From: HKST-UBA178 sp965223815
Lineage (GTDB): Bacteria; Pseudomonadota; Gammaproteobacteria; Chromatiales; Chromatiaceae
Length of the DNA stretch: 64,000 nucleotides
Assembly: GCA_965223815.1 (NCBI GenBank)
Contig: OZ245019.1
Location: 1,612,001-1,676,000 of the forward strand
Direction of reading: 5' to 3'
Shown here: positions 1-9,186 of the stretch, in pieces
Numbering within the stretch: the first letter of the stretch is position 1
How the letters are laid out: every line of letters starts with the position of its first letter
Translations under genes and position numbers: made by a program
The notes under the pieces: model-generated
Database searches by the model: none
The model's input: the letters and a program-made list of their open reading frames with translations, nothing else
Told to the model about the DNA's origin: nothing

Positions 1-2
1 TC

Positions 3-592
3 ACTGACACCACTGGGCTGAAGGTATATGGCGCTGATGAATGGTATGTCCGTGAGCATGGAGTGGGCCGCGGGTGCCGCCGTAGCTGGAGAAAGCTTTA
101 TCTTGGCATGGATGAGGAGACAAAGGAGATTGTCGCTATCGATCTGACAGCGAGCCATATTTATGACGGCTTACACTTTCCGTTCATGCTCGACGAGGTG
201 GTGGGTGAAGTAGGGCAGGTATTTGGTGATCGAGCATTTGATACTGAGAGGTGCTATCAGGCAATCCTGGCTCGCGGGGCAGTGCCGACGATTCCACCGC
301 GGCGCAGTGCGAGGTTGAGCTCAGTCAATAATCCGCCCCGTTCAAGGTTGTTCGAGATGTGGTGTTACGACGTATCAAGAATGAAGGGCGTTACCTTTGG
401 CGAAGTTCGAGAGGGGCGACTCGTTAGAGTTTAGCCGAGAATGCAGTATCTCGTTTCAAGGCACTACTTGGTGTAAGACTGATGTCGCGAAGTTTCGAGG
501 CACAGCGTGTCGATGCCGCAGTCAAATACCGATTTCTGAATCGGATGGCCGCGCCAGGGATGCCTAAGTCGGAACACACTCCTGTGATATGA
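3..592 (+). pseudogene. IS5-family transposase remnant, broken
   Basis: This is the C-terminal half of a DDE transposase of the IS5 family, entering from the left edge of the window. The opening frame reads TDTTGLKVYG, the first catalytic Asp region, then a WRKLYLGMDEET segment and the second Asp in VFGDRAFDTE. The good frame is lost between about 300 and 349. The expected RRIKNEGRY segment continues in another frame from 350, where a TAG at 425-427 interrupts it just before SLAENAVSRFKALLG, the typical IS5 C-terminus, which runs to a TGA at 590-592. One frameshift plus one nonsense codon make it non-functional. The element's left part lies outside the window and no terminal repeat was identified. 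Confidence 0.85.
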
Positions 593-673
593 ACCGCCGC
601 TTGCGAAGGAGACTCTCGGCATCCTTGCGTCAATTCCGAATATTGCAACAACGCGGCTAGTTCGATGGTATCT

Positions 674-2287
674 TCAGCCAGAGCCGTCGGTTTCTGTTGA
701 TAGTCCGGCCTTTAGTAACCCATCGAATACATGGTTGACCAACTCGTCTGTGAATATATAACAGGAAAGGTAGCGCTTCGGGTTACGGACGAAGTCGGGA
801 TTTAATTCAACTATTTGGCGTACCTGTTCCTGCGCAAGACTAATCTCGCCGAGTTGTCCCAGTGCCGCAGCTTTATCCAGCGGGTCCCAGAAGAATCCTG
901 GTGAGTTGAAGCGTTCAGCTTCCACCCTCGCGGTGGTGTAGTCCTGTCTCCGGTAGTGGTCTAGAAAGAACGCGTGGTGAAACCACTTGGGGTAAAGATG
1001 CATGTTTGCCATTTGCTTCTGCAGCTCCCGGGTACCGTGCTTCCATTCACCGATCAAGGCCAGCATCCATGCGCCGAATGCAGATAGCTCTATTGGAGTG
1101 CGTGTTCTGGTCAATAGCGCTTGCGTAGCGCGCTTGGCTAGTTTGCGATCACGGGTCACCAGCCCCAGGTAGGCGTCCAACCAATCGGCATGAGGCCAAT
1201 CCGGATCGAGCTCGCGCACCCTTTGGATCGCTAAGCGTGTGGCAACGACAGGTATCTCGTCTGTGCCGGCGTATCCAGTTGTATATCCGTCCAGCTGTAG
1301 CTCCGCCAGCGACGACCAAACACCAGCCGATTGCGTTTCACGGATCACCATTTGTTCCGCAGCACTTAATGCTAAGTTATAGTTTTCTTGTGTAGCCAAA
1401 TTGTTGAACTGGTTCTGCAAGTCAACTACATCGAACGTCGTCAGTTGCTTTGGCGCGTTTAACCTCTGCTTGCGAAGCTCGCGCTGTATAGCGCCGCCGT
1501 AGAAGCCGGCAATACAGCTCATGATCTGCACAGCGAAGCCCTGCATCAGCTCGAGCAGACCGTTCGTCTGTAACGAAACTTCAAAAGTTTGGGCCCAGAT
1601 CTGTAGCCCTGAGTTGGTGTCGCTCAATTCCGCCCCAACGCGAATCCGATCGCCCGCGGCGTGAACCGTGCCCCCGACCAGGAAACGGGTGCCGAGTTTC
1701 TGTGCGGCATCCTTCAGACTCACCGGGTGGTCGCGATAGATGCGGGTCTGGTAGCGAGAGGCGACGTGCAGCATCGGATGGCAGGCTAACTCACTGGTAA
1801 GCTCTTCCGTCAGACCATCGGCGAAGTACTTGGCATTTGCGTCTGCCCCCACGCTGAGGAATGGCATTACAGCCAAGGTCGGCTCAACGGCATTGCCTGA
1901 TGTACCAGGCACCAAGCGAGTTTGCTTAAAACCGCTTTGTCGTATGAATCGCGGTATGTATGCGCCTTTCGGGATTTCCAGTCGAATCGGGTCATCCGCA
2001 CCTGGTCCGCTGTAGTAGGCTTCGAGCGCCCTGCGTAAGCGCCCCGCCTCCAAGCGTACGATGGGGTCGGATCCCGGATCGAAGTCCGCCGGCCGGCCGA
2101 ATACCTCCACACCAATCGTGTACCCCTTTAGTTGTTCGGCGCGGCCAGCCAGTGCCTCTTCTAATATATATATCAGTAAGTTACGACCGCGTTTGGAGAG
2201 CCCGAGATCACAAGCCAGCAACTTAGAGATATAGGCCCGGATCTCTGGTCCCGATTGTTCGACTCTCAACTCGTGGTGCGGATTCAT
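674..2287 (-). CDS. TolB-like/TPR protein with N-terminal DNA-binding-like domain
   Basis: About 537 residues from the ATG at 2287; a TTG at 2299 is an alternative start, and neither has a clear Shine-Dalgarno sequence. Residues about 1-115 match the winged-helix-like module of many proteins annotated as adenylate cyclase/TPR regulators (GYTIGVEVFGRPADFDP, then an IVRLEAGRLRRAL segment). Residues about 130-260 are a FlgO/TolB-like domain (LAVMPFL, ADGLTEELTSEL, LVGGTV). The rest is helical and TPR-like. No cyclase catalytic domain is present, so a role as transcriptional or scaffold regulator is inferred. It is divergent from the 86-residue gene at 2438 across a perfect palindrome at 2357-2382 that may be its operator. 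Confidence 0.7.
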   Translation of the reverse strand: MNPHHELRVEQSGPEIRAYISKLLACDLGLSKRGRNLLIYILEEALAGRAEQLKGYTIGVEVFGRPADFDPGSDPIVRLEAGRLRRALEAYYSGPGADDPIRLEIPKGAYIPRFIRQSGFKQTRLVPGTSGNAVEPTLAVMPFLSVGADANAKYFADGLTEELTSELACHPMLHVASRYQTRIYRDHPVSLKDAAQKLGTRFLVGGTVHAAGDRIRVGAELSDTNSGLQIWAQTFEVSLQTNGLLELMQGFAVQIMSCIAGFYGGAIQRELRKQRLNAPKQLTTFDVVDLQNQFNNLATQENYNLALSAAEQMVIRETQSAGVWSSLAELQLDGYTTGYAGTDEIPVVATRLAIQRVRELDPDWPHADWLDAYLGLVTRDRKLAKRATQALLTRTRTPIELSAFGAWMLALIGEWKHGTRELQKQMANMHLYPKWFHHAFFLDHYRRQDYTTARVEAERFNSPGFFWDPLDKAAALGQLGEISLAQEQVRQIVELNPDFVRNPKRYLSCYIFTDELVNHVFDGLLKAGLSTETDGSG

Positions 2288-2356
2288 AGATTGAATCAAT
2301 AAGGCTGGGCGAAGGTGTAGAAAGCGATCCTGTTATACACACCCTGTAGATAGGTC

Positions 2357-2382
2357 CGTACGGTATGGAACAGTACCGTACG
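2357..2382. promoter_or_regulatory. Perfect palindrome in divergent promoter region
   Basis: Two 9-bp arms, CGTACGGTA and TACCGTACG, are separated by 8 bases. The site sits midway between the divergent starts at 2287 and 2438. The perfect symmetry and position suggest a dimeric regulator's operator. As a hairpin it lacks a T tract, so a terminator is unlikely. Confidence 0.55.
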
Positions 2383-2437
2383 TTATCACAATTCAAATGG
2401 TGTTGTTTACTTTGGTCAGAACACACGAGGAGTTGGT

Positions 2438-2698
2438 ATGGCAAGATCGCACATCCCCTTCGATGACGTTTGGGAATTGATGGTGGAGCATTTCCCCGAT
2501 CAAAGGACTGCCATACAGCGGCTGGCTGAAAAGAACCCGTCTTTCATTAGCCTGTGCGACGATTACCGGGTCGCCTGCGAGGTCGTGGAACGATATCAAA
2601 AGTCGGCTGGCGAACAAGACGCTAATCGAGCCCGAGAATACGCGGAGCTGGTCGAGTCGCTCAAGTGGGAGATCCGCGCCACGCTGGAGGGTGAATAG
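2438..2698 (+). CDS. Small conserved hypothetical protein (86 aa)
   Basis: An 86-residue, acidic, helix-rich soluble protein. The ATG at 2438 is preceded by GAGGAG at proper spacing, so this is very likely a true gene. It has no signal peptide or membrane segment. The sequence (opening MARSHIPFDDVWELMVEHFP, closing with a charged helix rich in Glu and Arg) resembles small proteins found beside metabolic or regulatory genes, but I assign no function. It is transcribed away from the TolB-like regulator gene, and the shared upstream palindrome suggests co-regulation. Confidence 0.7.
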   Translation: MARSHIPFDDVWELMVEHFPDQRTAIQRLAEKNPSFISLCDDYRVACEVVERYQKSAGEQDANRAREYAELVESLKWEIRATLEGE

Positions 2699-3069
2699 CC
2701 CCCCGCGAGTACTACCGGGCACGAGACTTCGATCGCTACTCCCGTGATTTGCACCGCGGCAGAGTATGCAGGACAGAGGTCATTGAGTACGACTGAGATG
2801 TTGTGATTCGCGATCTCTGAGCCGGACGAAAGCTATAAAGCAAACAGCCTTAGGAAACCATGAAAGTTCAGAACACAGTCACCGCGACAATCGTTTCCAT
2901 TTCTTTAGCTAGCCAGCGGGTCAGCGTAGATGCTCCTACCGCGTTTTAATTCCGGAATTGATGTGCAGGACCTCTTCAAGCTCTTCACACTCGGGGATTT
3001 GCGGCTGCAAAACAGCAATCGATTCGACTTTCTCAAAAATACTGGTAGCCAAAGGAGCGACGCAGAATA
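2699..3069. other. Intergenic stretch, one doubtful mini-ORF
   Basis: No recognisable gene. A 29-codon frame at 2860-2949 (MKVQNTVTATIVSISLASQR) looks like a signal peptide without a mature protein and may be a truncated relic. The end of the stretch carries AAAGGAG at about 3051-3057, the likely ribosome binding site of the next gene. Confidence 0.5.
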
Positions 3070-4500
3070 ATGAAATCAAAGAACATGCTTGTTACTGCAA
3101 TGATTTCGATATGTACGTTTTCTGCGCCAGTGCACGCGACAATCTCGCAACCAGACTATTTACATACAGGGCCTACGCTCATTACCAACGTAACGGTGAT
3201 TGATGGTCTCGGCAATCCTCCGGTCGAAGGCCGGGATATCCTGCTGGAGGACGGCAAGATTGCTGCTATTGGTGTGACCGGTAGCTTGGCAGCCCCTGAT
3301 GGGACGCTTGTTGTCGCCGGTGAGGGTTTGACGGCCATGCCGGGTCTTATGGACTTGCACATCCACACACAAGGTGGCTGGGCAAACGGCGTCATCCCCG
3401 GCGAACGTTACGCACCAAGTTATGAAGATAAAGATGTTCAGCAAAGGCTTAACGGGTATATCTACGCCGGCGTTACAACCGTATTGGATGTTGGTGCCGA
3501 CTACGAGTGGGTTGTAAAAACTAGAGACCGTATCAACAGTGGCGAATTGTTTGGCCCTCGTCACTTCACGACCGGCGTCGCCTGGAGTTCTGCGCCCAGC
3601 GGATGGGATGCGGGCAACACCAGCGGTGATGCTTGGGCCGTTTCCACCAAAGTAGAAAACTTAGCCGAATTGCCCGATCAGGTCGCACGGTACAAGAAAG
3701 ACGGGATCGAAATCCTGAAAGCTTATGCCGGGATTGGCACAGTTGGTTTGCAGGCACTCGTAGCGGAGGCAGAGAACCAAGGGCTTCGTGTCATAGCCGA
3801 TCTGTGGATGTTGAACTTCAACAAGCAAATCTCACAAACTACAGGTTTGCATGGCTGGGCACACACGGGTGGCTTTAAAGTGGCCTCCATGGAGATCCAC
3901 AAATGGATGGCAGAGAACGATCGTTTCGTGATCCCCACGATTAACGTCGGCGAGATGCTGAGTGCTGGGCGAGTATTAGACGAAGATGGCAGTAGAGCGA
4001 TGCTGGACGAGCCTTTGATCGTGGATATTTGGGGAAAAGAAACGGTGGAAGAGTTCTACCGTGTTTATCCGCAGATCCGTGACCATTACTACGATGGGCG
4101 CTTGGCTTTCTACCAGCTCAACAACTTCGGAAATATGGACCGGTTTCGCCCAAATATGCAGGAGAACACGCGACGTTCGATTGAAGCAGGTGTCCTAGTC
4201 GGCTGTGGAACTGATGATGTCTACCCGAGCTCATGGCCAGGCGAATCCACCCACCGGGAAATGAAGCTAATGGTCATGGGTGGTGTCGAACCTATTAAGG
4301 CGATTAAGGCCTGCACTTCAGATTCGGCAAAGATCCTTAAGCGGGAGCATGAGTTTGGTTCACTCAGAGTGGGGCTCAGCGCCGACATACTTCTTGTTGC
4401 CGGCAATCCAGTAGAAAACATCGATGACACGCGAAACGTTCGTGAAGTGTTTTTGCGTGGTAAGCAGGTTGATCGCAAATCTTTGACGTTCTCTGATTAA
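3070..4500 (+). CDS. Exported amidohydrolase-family metal-dependent hydrolase
   Basis: 476 residues with a signal peptide (about residues 1-23, cleavage after VHA), so periplasmic. The amidohydrolase fold is clear: an N-terminal beta-sandwich strand (NVTVIDGLGNP), the HIH metal motif at 97-99 in MPGLMDLHIHT, a candidate carboxylated Lys at about 217 (GIEILKAYAG), a His at about 265 (WAHTGG), the Asp of GCGTDD at about 382, and the C-terminal GLSADILLVAGNPVENI signature. It resembles imidazolonepropionase-like and Xaa-Pro dipeptidase-like amidohydrolases; the substrate cannot be told. The position where many relatives have a His after the Lys reads VIADLW, so one metal ligand may be changed. 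It stands alone on its strand, followed after about 220 bases by the porin gene. Confidence 0.8.
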   Translation: MKSKNMLVTAMISICTFSAPVHATISQPDYLHTGPTLITNVTVIDGLGNPPVEGRDILLEDGKIAAIGVTGSLAAPDGTLVVAGEGLTAMPGLMDLHIHTQGGWANGVIPGERYAPSYEDKDVQQRLNGYIYAGVTTVLDVGADYEWVVKTRDRINSGELFGPRHFTTGVAWSSAPSGWDAGNTSGDAWAVSTKVENLAELPDQVARYKKDGIEILKAYAGIGTVGLQALVAEAENQGLRVIADLWMLNFNKQISQTTGLHGWAHTGGFKVASMEIHKWMAENDRFVIPTINVGEMLSAGRVLDEDGSRAMLDEPLIVDIWGKETVEEFYRVYPQIRDHYYDGRLAFYQLNNFGNMDRFRPNMQENTRRSIEAGVLVGCGTDDVYPSSWPGESTHREMKLMVMGGVEPIKAIKACTSDSAKILKREHEFGSLRVGLSADILLVAGNPVENIDDTRNVREVFLRGKQVDRKSLTFSD

Positions 4501-4718
4501 CCAATATGTGGAGGGATACGTCAGTAAACGAAGCAGTTGTGGTTTCTATTCCCGGACCTGCGGATACGTTCAACCAAGGAAAACTCCTCACCCCCAATGT
4601 ATTTGAAAGCGTTAAACTATACTCCTGGTGCGGGAGAATGGAAATAAAGAGAAGTGTGGGAACAGCCACGCCCATTACATGTTCCTAACCCATGAATAAC
4701 TGGAAGGGGGCTTTTTAA

Positions 4719-5963
4719 TTGAAACAGCTTTTTATCAAGACCATCACTGTCGTCGCTCTCTTCGCGGGCAGCCAGACGGCCATGGCCGCGGATAATGAGG
4801 CAGATTCCAAATTCATTGTTGATACCGATGGCGGGTTTTCGGCAAAGACCCGGGACGGCAACTTCACCTTCAAGCTCGGAGGTCGGCTGCAACTGGATTA
4901 CAACCGGTACGACGGCGTGTTGAATACCCAGAGCGTACCTATCTTCAATGTCGGCGATTCCGCGGACGACTTCTACGTGAGAAGGGCCAGGCTTACGTTT
5001 GAAGGCACAATTTATAAGGATTGGTTTTGGCTAATTGAACCCAACTACAGTTCGAGCGATGAAACATGGGAATTCGGGGATGTAATATTTGGCTATTCCG
5101 GTTTCGGAGATCTTGCACGATTGTCCTTCGGCCAACAGAAACAACCCATCAGCTTTGCCTTGCTGACGAGTTCGAAATACACGGCTCTCAACGAGCGGCC
5201 TGCTTTGGGAAAAGTCGCGGAGGATGATCTCGAAACCGGACTGCTTCTGAAAGGAGCCAACGACACCCTGAGCTATGGCGTGGGGATATTCAGCGCCACC
5301 GACGATATCGATGGCGATGACGATTACTCTTACACTGGCCGTTTCACCTACTCGCCGATAAACAGTGAAACAAGACTGCTGCACCTGGGCGCATCCTATT
5401 TCTACCGTAACTCAAAAAAGAACAGCTATTCACCGTCTCTGGGCATCAAGAAGGGAGACAAGCTGAAGGTCAAATATGATCTTTCCGACCGGCGGCAGGG
5501 GTTTGGCGTTGAGCTGGTGGGGAAGCATGGGCCTTTCTGGATCCAGACAGAATACTTTCGTGTCAACTCAGATGCCGCGTTATCCTCGGGAAAGGATGTT
5601 GATGTAAGCGACTTCTATATTGAAGGCGGGTGGTATTTGACAGGAGAAAGTCGCCCTTACAAAGCGGGTATCTTCAAGGGTCTTGAGCCGAAATCCGAAT
5701 ACGGCGCCTTCGAGATTGTATTCCGCTATGAGAATATAGATCTGTCCGACAATGGCATCACGCTGGTGGACAAGTATGCCTCTGAATTCAACACCGTAAC
5801 CGATAAGGGCAACAAGAGTGACATCTACACGCTTGGTGTGAATTGGTACATCAATAAGTTCCTTCGGGTAAGCCTCAATTACCTGAATACCAAAGTGGAT
5901 GAGCGAATAGCCGGCGAGAAGGACGGACACGGGGTGTCCGCACGGCTCTGGGCACACTTCTGA
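4719..5963 (+). CDS. Phosphate-selective porin O/P family outer-membrane protein
   Basis: 414 residues. The start is a TTG at 4719 with a strong GGAAGGGGG 8 bases upstream, and the protein begins with a signal peptide ending AMA at about 24. The mature part opens with FKLGGRLQLDYNRYDG and has FYVRRARLTFEGTIYKDW, typical of the OprO/OprP family. Alternating beta-strand patterns continue to an aromatic C-terminus (LWAHF), as expected for a 16-stranded outer-membrane barrel. Phosphate or polyphosphate specificity is known for P. aeruginosa members, but many relatives have other substrates. The mechanosensitive-channel gene starts 2 bases after its stop, so the two are almost certainly co-transcribed. 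Confidence 0.85.
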   Translation: MKQLFIKTITVVALFAGSQTAMAADNEADSKFIVDTDGGFSAKTRDGNFTFKLGGRLQLDYNRYDGVLNTQSVPIFNVGDSADDFYVRRARLTFEGTIYKDWFWLIEPNYSSSDETWEFGDVIFGYSGFGDLARLSFGQQKQPISFALLTSSKYTALNERPALGKVAEDDLETGLLLKGANDTLSYGVGIFSATDDIDGDDDYSYTGRFTYSPINSETRLLHLGASYFYRNSKKNSYSPSLGIKKGDKLKVKYDLSDRRQGFGVELVGKHGPFWIQTEYFRVNSDAALSSGKDVDVSDFYIEGGWYLTGESRPYKAGIFKGLEPKSEYGAFEIVFRYENIDLSDNGITLVDKYASEFNTVTDKGNKSDIYTLGVNWYINKFLRVSLNYLNTKVDERIAGEKDGHGVSARLWAHF

Positions 5964-5965
5964 CT

Positions 5966-7819
5966 ATGCGCCAGGAAAATAGAATACCTTGGAGATTTAA
6001 CATAGATATCGGCCTCCTGATTATCTTGTTCACCTTAGGATTTCTGGCACTGCCTCTACAAGCCGAAGTTCTTCATCCACTGGCGACATGTGATTCCTCA
6101 AGCCCCCGCGCCACACTAGAGAGTTTTCAACGTATCAATAGTCAAATTGATAGCAAGATTGACTATATTGACCAAGCCCAGCTAAGACACATCGAAGAAA
6201 CGGTACGCAAATCGATACGGTGCCTCGACATTAGCGGGATTCCCAAAGAGCGTATCGATGACGAGGGCGAAGCGGCAGTCATTCTGCTTCAGGAAATCCT
6301 GGACCGGCTCGAGTTGCCTTCTTTAGAGGAAATTCCCGATGCCAAAGAGGCCCTGGAAAATAAGCTCACCCGCTGGGTTGTTCCCAATACGGAACTGGTG
6401 ATCACCTTGGTCATGGAGGGTGCCAGGGAGGGGGAGTGGCTCTTCAGCCCCGAAACACTGGCACGTCTCAAATCCTTTTACAACGAAGTCGAAACACTTC
6501 CTTACCGACAGGATGCGCTCTGGGGCAACAAGGGCCCCCTGGGGGGCATATACGATTACACCGTCCTTCTGCCTGAAGACTCGATGCCGGTCACCTGGGT
6601 GTACAACCTTCCCCCCTGGACATATGCCCTCTATATCGAGCAGCCCGTCTGGAAATGGCTAGCGCTGCTGTTCGTTTTGATCATATCCGGCGTCATACTC
6701 GCCCTGATCTTCCGCATCAGCCATCGCGCAAAAGAAAGAAAGCCAGATCTTGTTTGGCCGAAATTGGTGCCGCCCTTAGCAGGCATTGTAACGGTACTGC
6801 TGACGGAGCACCTGATCGACGAGTACATCAACGTGATGGGGCCCACCGATGCGGTCACGGAAATCTCTATGTGGATCATCGGGCTGGCGTTCGCAGCATG
6901 GGCAATCATAGCGCTTGGAGGCGTGGTGTCGGATGTAATTATAAGCTCACCGCGCATCCAGCCCGAGAGCATCGATGCAAGTCTAATCAGTATTACATCG
7001 CATCTCATTGCCTTTGGTTTCGCATTCTGGCTGGTGTTGAAAGGTACAGAGGGACTTGGGCTCTCGTTGCTTCCCTTGTTCGCCGGTTTGGGTGTGGGCG
7101 GTCTTGCCACCGCACTTGCCATACGCCCCACTCTGGAGAATCTGATCGGTGGCCTGGTCCTGTATATCGACAAGCCGGTCCGGCTCGGTGACCGTTGTAT
7201 TTTTGGCAATCAGGAAGGTTTTGTGGAGAAGATCGGATTACGCTCGACTCGAATACGTACGCTCGGGGACACAATCGTCAGCATTCCCAATGCCGAATTT
7301 TCCCAACTCCAATTGGAGAATATCTCGAAACGGAAAGTGACTCGCTACAATACCATGCTGAATCTGAGATACGAAACAACGGCCGAACAACTTCGCTACG
7401 TTGTGACGAAGCTACGCGAATTGCTGGTGGGTCACCCGATGGTGGCGCCGCAGAAGCTGCGTGCGCGGTTTCGTGATTTTGGGGCCCATTCCCTGGATGT
7501 GGAAATTAATGCTTACTTCCGCACGGACAGCTTTGAACAGTATTGGGCCATGAGGGAAGATATCAACCTCCGGATCATAGATATCGTAGCCGAAGCCGGC
7601 ACCAGTTTTGCGTTTCCCTCTTTCACGGCGTACGCTGCCGATGACGCCGGGTTGGACGCGGAACACAGCCGCCACGCCGAGGAACAGGTAAAGCAATGGC
7701 GATCCGAGGGAAAACTGGCATTTCCTGAGTTCGATGAAACGCAGAAAACCGTGTTCGAGGACAAACTTGATTATCCTCCTGAAGGCTCTGTATTGAAGCC
7801 GAGGGAAGATGGTCGATGA
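5966..7819 (+). CDS. MscS-family mechanosensitive channel with long periplasmic N-terminus
   Basis: 617 residues. A hydrophobic signal segment (about 14-33) is followed by a soluble, probably periplasmic region of about 190 residues. Membrane segments then run from about 225 to 385. The MscS core is unmistakable: a Gly/Ala-rich pore helix (LFAGLGVGGLATALAI), the NLIGGLVLYIDKPVRLGD beta-domain entry and IRTLGDTIVSIPNAEF. It is larger than E. coli MscS (286 aa) and nearer the YnaI/MSL-type architecture. It would release solutes on hypo-osmotic shock. The start codon lies 2 bases after the porin stop, so translation is probably coupled. The pairing with an OprO/P-type porin is unusual. Confidence 0.9.
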   Translation: MRQENRIPWRFNIDIGLLIILFTLGFLALPLQAEVLHPLATCDSSSPRATLESFQRINSQIDSKIDYIDQAQLRHIEETVRKSIRCLDISGIPKERIDDEGEAAVILLQEILDRLELPSLEEIPDAKEALENKLTRWVVPNTELVITLVMEGAREGEWLFSPETLARLKSFYNEVETLPYRQDALWGNKGPLGGIYDYTVLLPEDSMPVTWVYNLPPWTYALYIEQPVWKWLALLFVLIISGVILALIFRISHRAKERKPDLVWPKLVPPLAGIVTVLLTEHLIDEYINVMGPTDAVTEISMWIIGLAFAAWAIIALGGVVSDVIISSPRIQPESIDASLISITSHLIAFGFAFWLVLKGTEGLGLSLLPLFAGLGVGGLATALAIRPTLENLIGGLVLYIDKPVRLGDRCIFGNQEGFVEKIGLRSTRIRTLGDTIVSIPNAEFSQLQLENISKRKVTRYNTMLNLRYETTAEQLRYVVTKLRELLVGHPMVAPQKLRARFRDFGAHSLDVEINAYFRTDSFEQYWAMREDINLRIIDIVAEAGTSFAFPSFTAYAADDAGLDAEHSRHAEEQVKQWRSEGKLAFPEFDETQKTVFEDKLDYPPEGSVLKPREDGR

Positions 7820-8101
7820 TTGCTTGTTGGTACCAATTAAGCCAATTGGTCAGAGCACATTAGCAGAGGTTGAGAAGATTGGATTACATTGCTCTTTTCG
7901 TAAACAGACTATCCGTAATATTGGCTGATTATTAATGTCATACGGTCCTTTCGAATACTTGTACCATATGGGGCCAGCATTCGGTGCATGTCAAAAGTCT
8001 AATAGTCTGATCCCTCTCGGCTGTATTTTCAGTTGGTCAAAGCACGCACGACAGAGTGCGACATAAACTCGAGCTCATCGAGATACTGGGAGATAAAAAT
8101 C

Positions 8102-8866
8102 ATGGCAAAAAAGATTACCGAGGAACAACGCAAGGCGTTCGAGGACAAGATCGAAGGCGCCGACAAGGTTGAACTAAAGATTACTGTTACAGGTGAAGAT
8201 GAGGAGCGCTGCTATGAATCCTTGGATATAAGCGAGCAAATAGCAACTCGGAGAGCGATCTATTTCTTCGATACGCAGGATCTGACACTAAACCAAGCCG
8301 GGTTGGTGCTTCGAGCACGCGACATCGAGAATGATAATCACGATTCCGTAGTTAAGATTCGCCCCGTCGAGCCGGAAAAGGTTGATGAAAAATGGAGGAC
8401 CACAGAAGGCTTCAAGATCGAAGCAGACGTCGTCGGAGACAGGGTGATCGTATCGGCCTCACTGAAAGCAAAGCAGAAAAAGGGCGCCATTAAAAAGGCG
8501 GTCGGAGAGAACGTGAAGTACAAGATTTCGGATCTGTTTTCCAAAAAGCAGAAAAAGTTCATCACCGAGTATCTCGACATTTCAATCCCTTTCGACGATC
8601 TCATGGTACTCGGTCCGGTGGAAACGTTACGTGCCGATATCCAGCGGCCCGGCATGGCCTACAAACTGACGGCTGAATACTGGACACTGCCCGACGATAG
8701 CCACCTGCTCGAGATGTCGATCAAGTGCAGACCTGAAGAAGCGGTGGTAGCGCGGGAGGTGTTCGCGGCGTATCTCGCCGGTCATGGACTGGATCCCAAC
8801 GGCGCGCAGGCGACGAAGACTAAACTCGCTCTATCGGGCTTGGTGAAACAGATAGAACAAGGGTGA
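8102..8866 (+). CDS. CYTH-like (triphosphate tunnel) domain protein
   Basis: 254 residues. I chose the ATG at 8102 (MAKKITEEQRK) because GGGAGA lies just upstream; the frame stays open to a TTG at 8033. The N-terminal half has CYTH features: charged strand VELKITV, then YFFDTQDLTLNQAGLVLRAR, like the YFDTPDL..GLALRVR core of class IV adenylate cyclases and inorganic triphosphatases, then VVKIRPV. The second half is less typical and lacks a clear second set of acidic tunnel residues, so catalytic activity is uncertain. No signal peptide is present. It stands alone between the MscS gene and a phosphoesterase gene. Confidence 0.6.
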   Translation: MAKKITEEQRKAFEDKIEGADKVELKITVTGEDEERCYESLDISEQIATRRAIYFFDTQDLTLNQAGLVLRARDIENDNHDSVVKIRPVEPEKVDEKWRTTEGFKIEADVVGDRVIVSASLKAKQKKGAIKKAVGENVKYKISDLFSKKQKKFITEYLDISIPFDDLMVLGPVETLRADIQRPGMAYKLTAEYWTLPDDSHLLEMSIKCRPEEAVVAREVFAAYLAGHGLDPNGAQATKTKLALSGLVKQIEQG

Positions 8867-8880
8867 CCTGATTCGCGATT

Positions 8881-8905
8881 CGGCACCCGTTCGACGAGGG
8901 TGCCG
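8881..8905 (+). terminator. Hairpin 15 bases after the CYTH-like gene
   Basis: Perfect 8-bp stem CGGCACCC / GGGTGCCG around a 9-base loop. No run of T follows, so it may end transcription weakly or protect an mRNA end rather than act as a full intrinsic terminator. The remaining bases to the next start at 9187 hold nothing else recognisable. Confidence 0.45.
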
Positions 8906-9186
8906 CGGGCTCACCAACATTGACCTAATCTAGTTCCCGCTACTGGCTTGAGCAGGCGGTCTGGCTTGTGGAGGTTCGGATTCAGGCTGTTCGGGGCATC
9001 AGTCCGGTGACGGTTTTGGCCACAGTAATCACGTTCAGTCAGAGCTAGTCTCCTTAGGCTAAGACGTTCTTTGTGGTCCAAATGATGTGTATTTGAGTCA
9101 GGGGGTTCGAACCAGTATCCCAAGCATTGGAACCTTGTTCGGCTCGCGTGCCAAATTATTTTGCTATACAAGGAGTAGTCCTCACC

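Noticed and set aside
9100..9130. tRNA-like GGTTCGAACC motif
   Set aside because: The bases around it do not pair into a T-arm and no acceptor, D or anticodon arms lie upstream.
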